Assembly: GCA_012841845.1 (NCBI GenBank)
Contig: DUTZ01000443.1
Coordinates: forward strand, 1-15,097
Source: Actinomycetales bacterium
GTDB lineage: Bacteria > Actinomycetota > Actinomycetes > Mycobacteriales > Mycobacteriaceae
Length of the DNA stretch: 15,097 nucleotides
Direction: 5' to 3'
The notes under the pieces are model-generated. The model searched no databases. It worked only from the letters and a program-made list of their open reading frames with translations, and was not told the origin of the DNA. The position numbers and the translations under genes are program-made. This document shows, one piece after another, positions 1 to 5,893 of this stretch. Every line of letters starts with the position of its first letter. The stretch's first letter is position 1.

Positions 1-642
1 ACGGTGGGCGTCGAGGACCGCCCCGGGCTCACGTCGCTGCGCGCGGAGGGCCGCGGGATCGCGGTCGAGGCGGAGGTCCGCAGGCCGGCGCACGACGCCC
101 TCGCCGTCGTCGTCCCGTGGAGCACGCGCCACTTCCAGTACACGCTCAAGGACCTCGCCAACCCCGTCACCGGGTCGATCACGATCGACGGCACCACCCA
201 CGACATCGGTAGAGGCTGGGCGGTGCTCGACCGCGGGCGCGGCCGCTGGCGCTGGGCCAACATCTGGAACTGGGGCGCCGGCAGCGGCGTGGTGGACGGC
301 TCGACGCGCGCGATCCAGGTGGGCGGCCGGTGGACCGACGGCACCGGCTCCACCGAGAACGGGCTGCTCGTGGACGGACGGATGCACAAGATCGGCGAGG
401 ACCTGACCTGGGACTACGACCTCTCCGACGCCGGCGCGCGCTGGCACGTGCGCGGCGAGCGGATCGACGCCGTGCTCACGCCGTTCCACCGCCGCCGGGC
501 GATCACCGAGCTGGGCGTGCTGGCCGTGCGCACGCACCAGGCGTTCGGCGAGTGGAACGGCACCGGCATCCTCGACGACGGCCGCGAGGTGAGCCTCGAC
601 GGGCTCGTGGGCTGGGCCGAGGAGTCGCGGAACCGCTGGTAG
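1..642 (+). CDS. DUF2804 family protein, 5'-truncated (C-terminal about 213 codons)
   Basis: The frame is already open at the first base and ends at TAG 640-642, so this is the C-terminal part of a longer protein whose start lies outside the window. The translation is rich in tryptophan and glycine (WANIWNWGAGSG, WHVRGERIDAVLTPFHRR) and ends with a repeated acidic/glycine pattern (GILDDGREVSLDGLVGWAEE). I recognise this as the carboxy half of DUF2804, a beta-rich family of unknown biochemical role found in actinobacteria and proteobacteria. There is no signal peptide or membrane segment in the visible part. It converges on the antiporter gene with 42 bases between the two stop codons. The family call is from memory of the pattern; no function is inferred. 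Confidence 0.75.
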   Translation, partial: TVGVEDRPGLTSLRAEGRGIAVEAEVRRPAHDALAVVVPWSTRHFQYTLKDLANPVTGSITIDGTTHDIGRGWAVLDRGRGRWRWANIWNWGAGSGVVDGSTRAIQVGGRWTDGTGSTENGLLVDGRMHKIGEDLTWDYDLSDAGARWHVRGERIDAVLTPFHRRRAITELGVLAVRTHQAFGEWNGTGILDDGREVSLDGLVGWAEESRNRW

Positions 643-650
643 GCGCGGCC

Positions 651-695
651 GGGCTCAGCGTGCCAGGGCTCAGCGGGCCCGGGCTCAGCGGGCGC
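651..695. repeat. Three tandem 15-bp units at the convergent DUF2804/antiporter 3' ends
   Basis: The ten bases GGGCTCAGCG occur at 651, 666 and 681, giving a 15-bp period. Read on the minus strand each unit contains TGA in the frame of the antiporter, so the gene has its stop at 685-687 and two more in-frame stops 15 and 30 bases further on. This looks like slippage or duplication of the gene's last codons, each carrying its own stop. Confidence 0.7.
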
Positions 696-1902
696 GGGCC
701 CGCTCGACCTTCCGGAACAGCGCGCGGCCGGGCGCCGACGACAGGCCGTGGGCCAGGGTGCTCGCCACCACGACGAGCGAGCCCGCGGCGAGGATCTCCG
801 GGTGCTCGCTGCCGTACTCGGCCTCCATCGTCAGGTAGAACACCGCGGCCACGCCGACGGGCCCGAACCAGCCGAGGAACGCCGCGCTGTGCAGCGGCAT
901 GCCCAGCGGCCGCGCCAGGGCGAGGACGAGCGGCAGTCGACGGAGCACGAGCACCGCCACGGCGAGCGCGACGCCGGTCCAGCCGAGCGCGCCCCACTCG
1001 GCCCACGGGAGCATGGCGCCGAGGACCACGAAGAACGGCAGGACGGCGAACTGGTTGACGGCCTCGTCGATCTGGACCTCGGTCTCGCGCTCGGCGCCGG
1101 TGCTCACCACGTTGTAGGCGAGGCCGGCGACGAAGGCGCCGAAGACGCCGTTGAGGTCGGCGAGCCCGCACACGCCCAGGACGAGCAGCGCGAGCAGGAC
1201 GGTGTAGAGCAGCGTCGGCCCCTCCTCGGTGGCCTTGTGGCGCTGCGCGAGGTGGAGGGCCTTGGCGGCCAGGACGCCGCCCGCGACGCCCACGAGGAGC
1301 GCGCCGAGGACCTGCCACGCGGTGTCGAGGGCGGCCTCGCCCGCGGAGAGCGAGCCCGCGACGGCGAGCGCGAGCAGGACCAGCGGCAGGGCGAGCCCGT
1401 CGTTGGCCCCGGACTCCAGGGAGAGGATCTGTCGGTCGCGCTCCGGCAGGTCCTCCTCGGCGCCCTCGCCGGTCACCGCGCTGGAGGCGAGCACCGGGTC
1501 GGTGGGGCAGACGGCGGCGCCGAACAGCAGCGCGAGGGCGAAGGACGTGCCGAGCAGCCACATCGCCAGTCCCGTGGACACGAGTGCCATCGCCGGCATC
1601 ACCACCACGATGAGCAGCGCCAGCGGCTTCCAGTGCGTGCGCAGCGCGGAGAAGGGGTAGCGCAGCGCGACGCCCATCACGGAGATCGCCAGCAGGACCT
1701 CGGCGCCGTGTTGCAGGAGCGCGGGTGCGGCGGTGAGCTCGGGAAGGTCGAGGATCCCGGTGACGGCGGGTCCCAGCAGGACGCCCGCGACGAGCGCGAT
1801 GAGCGGCTCGGACAGCGGCCACTGGTGCAGGCGCGCGGAGATCGCGACGATCACCACGCCGAGGGCGCCGACCACCGCGAGCAGCAGGTCGAGCGTGGAC
1901 AT
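685..1902 (-). CDS. CPA1-family cation/proton antiporter (NhaP-type)
   Basis: A 405-residue polytopic membrane protein with roughly 12 hydrophobic segments and almost no soluble tail. Signature stretches are AAVCPTDPVLASSAVTG (about residues 129-145) and LESGANDGLALP (about 162-173). These are the TDP motif and the ion-binding asparagine-aspartate pair (N167-D168) of CPA1 Na+(K+)/H+ antiporters. It is expected to exchange sodium or potassium for protons across the cytoplasmic membrane in pH or salt homeostasis; the ion cannot be told from sequence. GTG 1905 and ATG 1902 are adjacent in-frame starts. ATG 1902 is preferred because AGGAG (1910-1914 on the minus strand) is then seven bases away, rather than four. 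Upstream lies a 124-bp gap, then the membrane-protein/marR pair on the same strand, so co-transcription is possible but not shown. Confidence 0.88.
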   Translation of the reverse strand: MSTLDLLLAVVGALGVVIVAISARLHQWPLSEPLIALVAGVLLGPAVTGILDLPELTAAPALLQHGAEVLLAISVMGVALRYPFSALRTHWKPLALLIVVVMPAMALVSTGLAMWLLGTSFALALLFGAAVCPTDPVLASSAVTGEGAEEDLPERDRQILSLESGANDGLALPLVLLALAVAGSLSAGEAALDTAWQVLGALLVGVAGGVLAAKALHLAQRHKATEEGPTLLYTVLLALLVLGVCGLADLNGVFGAFVAGLAYNVVSTGAERETEVQIDEAVNQFAVLPFFVVLGAMLPWAEWGALGWTGVALAVAVLVLRRLPLVLALARPLGMPLHSAAFLGWFGPVGVAAVFYLTMEAEYGSEHPEILAAGSLVVVASTLAHGLSSAPGRALFRKVERARAR

Positions 1903-2026
1903 CACATCACTCCTGTCGGGGAGATGCGGACGGGGGAAGGCGGATCCGCCCGGACCCTACGTGGCGTGGCGCGGGGGTGCGACCGGCTGCGCGTCCGCCC
2001 ACCAGCGCGGCAGCCTGCCCGGCGTG
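1903..2026 (-). promoter_or_regulatory. Antiporter upstream region with a possible -10 and a GGCGGATCCGCC palindrome
   Basis: On the minus strand a -10-like TAGGGT lies at 1954-1959, and no convincing -35 is visible. A perfect 12-bp palindrome (1939-1950) lies between that hexamer and the ribosome binding site, so it would be in the 5' leader. Either the antiporter has its own promoter here or the palindrome is an intercistronic structure in a longer marR-led transcript. Confidence 0.3.
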
Positions 2027-3328
2027 TCAGCCCCCGGGCTTGGCGTTGACCCAGCGCGCGTCGATCGTGTCGGCCCCGCGGTCGATCGTCGCCTCGTAGC
2101 GGTACTCGGTCGGCCACGTCCCGAACGCGGTCCGCTCGTTGACGATGAGCCGGTACAGCAGGCCGCGCTGGCGGGGCACCTCCACGTCGTCGATCTCGAA
2201 CCGCAGTCGGGACACCTCGCCGTCGACCTCCACCCGGTACGGCCCGGCGACGCTGCCCATCTCGGGGTGGGAGGTCATGGTGATGCGCCCCTCGGCCGGC
2301 GCGGCGGGGTCCAGCGGCGGGTCGAACGCGATCCCGGTGCGGTCGATGACGATCTGCGCGAGCCCGTCGCCGTCGAAGCAGTAGGTCGCTTCGCCGTCGC
2401 GGTACAGGTCGCCGTCGGTGCGCACGCGCCGCAGGCCGTCGGCGTCGGTGGGGAACACGGCGTGGAGCTCGGCGTCGGGGGTGTACTTGGCGAAGTTGCG
2501 GAGCTGTCCCTGGACCGGCACCGGGGCGGGGAAGGGGGCGAGCTCGACCGGGGCGCCGTCGATGCGGACGTCGATCTCGGAGCCGCCGGTGCGGACGAAC
2601 TCGAAGCGGTGCAGCACGAACAGCGGGAAGTACTCGGGATCGGTCGAGGACAGGCCCACGAGCGCGAGCAGGCCGAGCGGGACCGAGCGGTCCTCGGTGC
2701 TCTCGCGCACCACGCCCGTGATCTCGCGCCCCTCGACATCCGTCAAGGCGAACTCGAGCTGCAGGCGGCCGTGGTCGTCGACCTCGAACTCCGGGCCGCC
2801 GAGGTCGGTGTGCGAGTAGTGGAGGCGGCCCTTGCCGGTGACCGCACTGGACTCGTCCGGGTCGGGGGTCAGCGCGAGGTCGTCGTAGAAGTCGGTGTGG
2901 CCGTCGTGGCGGTAGGCGATGATCCGCATGCCGCGTTCGTGGCCGCGGTCGACGATCTGCGGCTCGAGACCCTCGTAGACCGGGTCGCCGTCGCCCGCGA
3001 ACTCGAGCAGCGCGAGCGAGGTGATCGGCGCCCGCTCCACGGTGAGCGGCAGCAGGACCTCGCGGTCGGGGCCGGGCTGCGCGGAGGTCGCCACGGTCGG
3101 GCCCGCGGCGGGGGTCGGCCGCCGCAGCTCCCACGCCTCCCAGCCGGTGAGCAGCGCGGCGACCAGCGCCACGACGAGCGCCGCCCGCCCGCACCACACC
3201 CAGTGGCCGCGGGTCAGGGCGACGACGGCGAGGACCGCGGTCGCCACCACGAGGCCGGCCGCGACGCGCACGTCGAGCAGGGCGAACGGCAGCGCGAGCA
3301 GTGCCAGGACGAGTGCGACGGCCGACAT
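2027..3328 (-). CDS. Membrane-anchored protein of unknown function, second gene after marR
   Basis: A 433-residue protein I do not recognise. The first about 65 residues hold three hydrophobic segments (about 3-18, 22-42 and 48-65), separated by a short WVWCGR-containing loop. The remaining about 365 residues are polar, rich in aspartate, glutamate and beta-prone stretches, and lack further membrane segments, so they probably form one large domain on one side of the membrane. Only two cysteines are seen (near residue 47 and in the ATYCFDGDG stretch). The start is ATG 3326-3328, one base after the marR stop (TGA-G-ATG), with an AGAGGA-like site inside the end of marR. This implies translational coupling and shared control by the MarR operator. 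It could be a sensor or surface protein whose level MarR sets, but nothing in the sequence shows an enzyme activity. Confidence 0.75.
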   Translation of the reverse strand: MSAVALVLALLALPFALLDVRVAAGLVVATAVLAVVALTRGHWVWCGRAALVVALVAALLTGWEAWELRRPTPAAGPTVATSAQPGPDREVLLPLTVERAPITSLALLEFAGDGDPVYEGLEPQIVDRGHERGMRIIAYRHDGHTDFYDDLALTPDPDESSAVTGKGRLHYSHTDLGGPEFEVDDHGRLQLEFALTDVEGREITGVVRESTEDRSVPLGLLALVGLSSTDPEYFPLFVLHRFEFVRTGGSEIDVRIDGAPVELAPFPAPVPVQGQLRNFAKYTPDAELHAVFPTDADGLRRVRTDGDLYRDGEATYCFDGDGLAQIVIDRTGIAFDPPLDPAAPAEGRITMTSHPEMGSVAGPYRVEVDGEVSRLRFEIDDVEVPRQRGLLYRLIVNERTAFGTWPTEYRYEATIDRGADTIDARWVNAKPGG

Positions 3329-3329
3329 C

Positions 3330-3803
3330 TCAGTCAGTCCTCTCCGTCTCCGGCTCCGGCGGGCGGAGCGAGTCGCCCGTGAGCGCGAGCGACATCGTGT
3401 CGAGCACCCGCAGGCAGGTGCTCAGGTCATCGGGGGCGACGTCGGCGAAGAGATCGTCGAGCAGCCGGTCGCCGGTCGGCCCGAGCCGGTCGAACAACGC
3501 GTGTGCGGCCGGGGTGATGTCCACCCGGCGCGCGCGGCGGTCGGTGGGAGAGGGCGTGATCTCGAGCAGGCCCCGATCCGCGAGCGCCGCGAGCAGCTTG
3601 CGCATGTTCTGGTGGGTGGTGCCGAGCGCGCGGGCCACCTCGGCCGTGGAGGGCACGGGGCGGGGGAGTGAGGCGACGACGACGAGCGCGAGCCACTGCT
3701 TGAGCGTGACCTCCTCGATCGCCGCGTCGTAGGTGGTCTGCATGCGGTTCGCCAGCAGGAGGACCCCGGCGAAGGTCGCCTGCCGGTCGTCGATGCGAGC
3801 CAT
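3330..3803 (-). CDS. MarR-family transcriptional regulator
   Basis: A 157-residue winged-helix protein. The core runs from a helix containing LKQWLAL (about 34-40), through the DNA-reading helix region STAEVARALGTTHQNMRKLL (about 52-71), to the wing LLEITPSPTDRRARRVDIT (about 79-97), followed by C-terminal dimerisation helices. The wing DRRARR signature is typical of MarR. The frame stays open upstream to 3998, but that stretch translates the palindromic repeat and the operator, so I place the start at ATG 3803. An in-frame ATG at 3830 lies inside the operator and would add nine residues. There is no Shine-Dalgarno at 3803. Instead TACACT ends six bases before the ATG, suggesting a leaderless mRNA. 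A perfect inverted repeat overlaps this promoter, consistent with autorepression released by a small ligand. The next gene follows after one base. Confidence 0.88.
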   Translation of the reverse strand: MARIDDRQATFAGVLLLANRMQTTYDAAIEEVTLKQWLALVVVASLPRPVPSTAEVARALGTTHQNMRKLLAALADRGLLEITPSPTDRRARRVDITPAAHALFDRLGPTGDRLLDDLFADVAPDDLSTCLRVLDTMSLALTGDSLRPPEPETERTD

Positions 3804-3809
3804 GCCCCA

Positions 3810-3829
3810 AGTGTACAACTGGTTGTACA
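3810..3829 (-). promoter_or_regulatory. MarR operator overlapping the -10 of the marR operon
   Basis: Positions 3812-3829 read TGTACAAC-TG-GTTGTACA, a perfect inverted repeat with 8-bp arms and a 2-bp centre, the size expected for a MarR dimer site. On the minus strand the hexamer TACACT (3810-3815) overlaps one arm and ends six bases before ATG 3803, so a bound repressor would cover the promoter of a leaderless transcript. No plus-strand gene starts next to it, so the marR-membrane protein pair is the likely target. Confidence 0.7.
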
Positions 3830-3887
3830 TTCTGGACGCGTGCTCTCCGTCGCCGCCCGCCCCACCTCCCCGCTCGCCCGGCCTGGC

Positions 3888-3961
3888 GAAATCGGCGACT
3901 CCGCTGCTGAATCGGCGAGTCATGTGGGAGCCGCGGATCCAGCAGCGGAGTCGCCGATTTC
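3888..3961. repeat. Palindromic repeat element, copy 1 (left flank of the MNT/HEPN module)
   Basis: A 74-bp element with perfect 22-bp inverted arms. GAAATCGGCGACTCCGCTGC begins the left arm at 3888, and its complement ends at 3961. The word AATCGGCGA occurs twice directly (3890-3898, 3910-3918) and once inverted (3951-3959). A second copy in the same orientation lies at 4851-4924. Similarity also extends outward on both sides (GGCCTG[G/A]C before; a GGGGAAGCGGG-type tract after). It codes for nothing convincing. It could be a REP-like or MITE-like element. Confidence 0.85.
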
Positions 3962-3990
3962 GGGGAAGCGGGCTTCGGCGGCTCCAGTGG

Positions 3991-4014
3991 TATAGCACAT
4001 GCTATATTACCTGC
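3991..4014 (+). promoter_or_regulatory. Promoter/operator of the HTH-MNT/HEPN module
   Basis: Positions 3991-4006 read TATAGCA-CA-TGCTATA, a perfect 7-2-7 inverted repeat in an otherwise GC-rich region. The -10-like TATATT (4003-4008) overlaps its right arm and ends six bases before ATG 4015, the geometry of a leaderless promoter. The natural candidate to bind the repeat is the helix-turn-helix of the first gene product, giving autoregulation of the module. Confidence 0.65.
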
Positions 4015-4485
4015 ATGGTGGAGAGTCTGAGCGAGGTGGCCCGTCGCGTGGACGGCCAGATCGAAAAGTCGCGGGCGGAGCTGGTGGCCGCGGTGAGGCG
4101 CGCCGCCGCGGACGGTCTGACGCAGTCGGAGATCGCGCGGCAGATCGGTCGTAGCCAGCCCGAGGTCTCCCGGTTACTTCGCTTTCACGGCACCACACCG
4201 CTCGCGATGAAGCTCCGGAGAAGTGCCGACCAGGTGAAGCAGCTCGTCTCCGCCGCCGGCGGAAGTCGGGTGCGGGTCTTCGGCTCGGTCGCAACGGGTG
4301 ATGACCGGCTGGGTTCGGACGTCGACCTGGTCTTCTCCATGGGGCGGCCGCTGGGGCTCATGGAGTTGGGCAGGCTCGAGGCACGACTGGCCGACGCGAT
4401 CGGCGCCCCCGTCGACCTCGTCCCGGAGTCTTCTGTGAGGCCTGACCTCCGAGAACGGATCGACGCCGAGGCTGTGCCTCTGTGA
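4015..4485 (+). CDS. HTH-MNT nucleotidyltransferase antitoxin (MntA-like)
   Basis: A 156-residue protein in two parts. Residues about 34-56 (GLTQSEIARQIGRSQPEVSRLL) form a helix-turn-helix of the Xre/sigma-like type. Residues about 85-150 are a minimal nucleotidyltransferase with the diagnostic GSX10DXD motif (G90, S91, D102, D104) and a later acidic residue (D134, PVDLV). In the characterised MntA-HepT pair the nucleotidyltransferase antitoxin adds AMP to a tyrosine of the HEPN toxin and so silences it; I infer the same here. ATG 4015 is chosen because the open frame upstream translates the repeat and promoter; GTG 4018 is an alternative. The gene overlaps the toxin start by four bases (GTGA), as usual for such modules. 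The HTH fusion suggests the antitoxin also represses the operon. AT-ending codons are visibly commoner than in the core neighbours, hinting at transfer. Confidence 0.85.
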   Translation: MVESLSEVARRVDGQIEKSRAELVAAVRRAAADGLTQSEIARQIGRSQPEVSRLLRFHGTTPLAMKLRRSADQVKQLVSAAGGSRVRVFGSVATGDDRLGSDVDLVFSMGRPLGLMELGRLEARLADAIGAPVDLVPESSVRPDLRERIDAEAVPL

Positions 4486-4799
4486 GCCGGACGACGGGGG
4501 AGATCCTCCGAGAGTCCCTCCTGCATTTCGAGATGATGCATCGTCATGCGTGCGGCGACGTCGCCGATCAGATGGTCATCGATGCCATCTGCATGAGGCT
4601 GTCGGCGGGGATAGAGGCACTGAGCCGTCTGGCGCCCGAGATCAGGGACGACCTCTTCGGTGAGGACTGGCCGGTGATGTGGGGGATGCGAAATCGGATC
4701 GCGCACGGATATCTGCTCGTCGATGCGGTCGTCGTCCGTCAGACCGTGAACGTCGACCTGCCCGGAATCGAGCAAACGATCCGATCGGCACTGAACTGA
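4482..4799 (+). CDS. HEPN-domain RNase toxin (HepT-like, DUF86)
   Basis: A 105-residue, mostly helical protein. The decisive motif is MRNRIAHGY (residues about 69-77). It matches RX4HXY exactly, with R70 and H75 as the RNA-cleaving pair of HEPN domains and Y77 as the residue that is AMPylated in HepT toxins. The rest (EILRESLLHFEMM, a middle helix with SAGIEALSRL) fits DUF86 length and layout. The start is GTG 4482, overlapping the antitoxin stop, with a weak GAGG about ten bases upstream, so translation is probably coupled. By analogy it cleaves RNA (tRNA ends in a studied case) unless modified by the upstream enzyme. All key residues are present, so it looks intact. Only 51 bases separate its stop from the second palindromic repeat. 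Confidence 0.87.
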   Translation: MSRTTGEILRESLLHFEMMHRHACGDVADQMVIDAICMRLSAGIEALSRLAPEIRDDLFGEDWPVMWGMRNRIAHGYLLVDAVVVRQTVNVDLPGIEQTIRSALN

Positions 4800-4850
4800 G
4801 TGGTGTGCGGCGGTCCGTCGATCCACGCGCCCACGCACGGCCGGCCTGAC

Positions 4851-4924
4851 GAAATCGGCGACTCCGCTGCTGAATCGGCGAGGCATGTGGGGGCTGCGGA
4901 TTCAGCAGCGGACTCGCCGATTTC
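4851..4924. repeat. Palindromic repeat element, copy 2 (right flank of the MNT/HEPN module)
   Basis: Same 74-bp length and orientation as the copy starting at 3888, offset by 963 bases. Its arms are 26 bp (4851-4876 and 4899-4924) with one mismatch. The inner GATTCAG half is better paired than in copy 1, while a G-to-C change breaks one pair in the outer arm. Downstream are a GCGGGGAA tandem (about 4931-4948) and a small hairpin, GGGGCG-TCGG-CGCCCC (4950-4965). A short open frame through this stretch (4800-5006) is only the repeat translated and is not called as a gene. The 4800-5015 interval otherwise holds the tRNA terminator. Confidence 0.85.
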
Positions 4925-4971
4925 GTGGCAGCGGGGAAGCGGGGAAGCGGGGGCGTCGGCGCCCCTAGACG

Positions 4972-5009
4972 AGATCAGGGCCCGAACCGTGAGGTCCGGG
5001 CCCTGATCT
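4972..5009 (-). terminator. Strong hairpin, probable terminator of tRNA-His
   Basis: AGATCAGGGCCCG (4972-4984) pairs perfectly with CGGGCCCTGATCT (4997-5009), a 13-bp stem. A further ACC/GGT pairing extends past one mismatch, leaving a GTGA loop. It begins seven bases beyond the tRNA 3' end on the minus strand. There is no long U tract, which is common for GC-rich actinobacterial terminators. Confidence 0.7.
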
Positions 5010-5015
5010 TCTCGG

Positions 5016-5089
5016 GGTGGCTGACGGGACTCGAACCCGCGACACCCAGGATCACAACCTGGTGCTCTACCAGCTGAACTACAGCCACC
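5016..5089 (-). tRNA. tRNA-His (anticodon GTG)
   Basis: The minus strand folds as a complete cloverleaf. The acceptor arm is GTGGCTG/CAGCCAC, the D arm carries TAGTTCAGCTGGTAGAGCA, the anticodon stem CCAGG/CCTGG encloses loop TTGTGAT with anticodon GTG, and the T arm contains GGTTCGAGTCC. The 5' end is placed at 5089 to include the extra G(-1), opposite discriminator C73 at 5016, the identity element of bacterial tRNA-His. The CCA end is not encoded (CCG follows). It lies just downstream of orn on the same strand, as I recall for hisT in mycobacteria. Confidence 0.95.
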
Positions 5090-5117
5090 ATCGCCGCTCT
5101 CGCGAACAGCGCTCACG

Positions 5118-5123
5118 ATGCTA
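5118..5123 (-). promoter_or_regulatory. Candidate -10 box of tRNA-His
   Basis: TAGCAT on the minus strand (5123 to 5118) fits TAnnnT and would start transcription near 5111, about 22 bases before the mature tRNA end. A TTCGTC about 18 bases upstream is a weak -35. The 80-bp gap to orn is otherwise empty, so the tRNA could also be read from orn. Confidence 0.4.
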
Positions 5124-5170
5124 CCCGGTGAGGGGCCGAGCGACGAAATCCCGGGCCTGCGGCCGGAGGG

Positions 5171-5842
5171 TCAGTCGATCGCCGGCAGCGCTTCCGCGGC
5201 GGCCTTGACCTCGTCGGAGGTCGGCCCGGGCTGCGGCACGAAGGCCGTCGCCCGGTAGTACTCGAGCTCGCGGATCGACTCCTTGATGTCGGCCAGCGCG
5301 CGGTGGCTCATGCCCTTCTCGGGCTGGCCGAAGTAGATGCGCGGGTACCAGCGGCGGCACAGTTCCTTGATCGAGCTCACGTCGATCATCCGGTAGTGCA
5401 GGTAGGCGTTGAGCTCGGGCATGTCGCGGGCGATGAAGCCCCGGTCGGTGCCGATCGAGTTGCCGGCCAGGGGAGCGGTCCGCGAGACGGGCACCCACCG
5501 CCGCACGTACTCGAGCACCTGCTTCTCGGCCTCGGCCACGGTCACCGTGGACTTGCGGATCTCCTCGGTGAGTCCGGACGAGCCGTGCATGTCGCGCACC
5601 ACCGGCAGCATCGCGTCGAGTTGGGCGTCGGAGGCGTGGATGACGATGTCCACGCCCTCGCCGAGCACGTTGAGCTCGGAGTCGGTGACCAACGCCGCGA
5701 TCTCCACCAGCGCGTCGGAGGAGGTGTCGAGGCCGGTCATCTCGCAGTCGATCCACACGATGCGGTCGTTCTTGGACTCCTGGTGCGGCGTCGGCGAGGA
5801 CGCGGGAGCCGTTGAGGTCGGAGCGGGGGTCTGCTCTGGCAT
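5171..5842 (-). CDS. orn: Oligoribonuclease (DEDDh 3'-5' exoribonuclease)
   Basis: A 223-residue protein that degrades 2-5-nt RNA fragments (and pGpG) to mononucleotides at the end of mRNA turnover. All catalytic residues of the DEDDh fold are present: D32 and E34 in [11 protein letters not shown]133 in [16 protein letters not shown]180 and D185 in SHRALADIK; the family stretch [10 protein letters not shown] is also seen. The first about 24 residues are a proline/threonine/serine-rich extension not found in E. coli Orn and likely disordered. Two ATGs are adjacent (5845 and 5842). TATAGT ends exactly six bases before 5842 and there is no Shine-Dalgarno, so a leaderless start at 5842 is preferred. 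The much longer minus-strand open frame reaching 7387 is only the shadow of the divergent ATPase gene. Confidence 0.95.
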   Translation of the reverse strand: MPEQTPAPTSTAPASSPTPHQESKNDRIVWIDCEMTGLDTSSDALVEIAALVTDSELNVLGEGVDIVIHASDAQLDAMLPVVRDMHGSSGLTEEIRKSTVTVAEAEKQVLEYVRRWVPVSRTAPLAGNSIGTDRGFIARDMPELNAYLHYRMIDVSSIKELCRRWYPRIYFGQPEKGMSHRALADIKESIRELEYYRATAFVPQPGPTSDEVKAAAEALPAID

Positions 5843-5848
5843 CATTCG

Positions 5849-5886
5849 ACTATAAGCCGACGTGCCCGCCGTCCAGCCCCCAGGAG
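5849..5886. promoter_or_regulatory. Divergent orn/HerA-like ATPase promoter region with overlapping -10 elements
   Basis: The 51-bp gap between the two start codons contains one AT-rich core, GACTATAAG. On the minus strand it gives TATAGT (5854-5849), placed for a leaderless orn mRNA. On the plus strand the same bases give TATAAG (5851-5856), which would start an approximately 30-base leader carrying AGGAG (5882-5886) seven bases before ATG 5894. The two polymerases could not use it at the same time. Confidence 0.45.
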
Positions 5887-5893
5887 ACCCCTC

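Noticed and set aside
748..3382. Long plus-strand open frames over the antiporter and membrane-protein genes
   Set aside because: Their products are histidine, arginine and glycine-rich with no fold-like pattern, typical of antisense frames in GC-rich DNA; the minus strand carries clear motifs and linked starts.
3804..3998. N-terminal extension of the MarR protein to 3998
   Set aside because: The extra residues come from the operator and the palindromic repeat, and would double the usual N-terminal length.
3888..4924. CRISPR array
   Set aside because: There are only two copies, 963 bp apart, with genes between them; no regular spacers and no cas genes.
4800..5006. 68-codon plus-strand frame after the HEPN gene
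   Set aside because: It consists of the palindromic repeat and the tRNA terminator translated; it has no ribosome site and no independent support.
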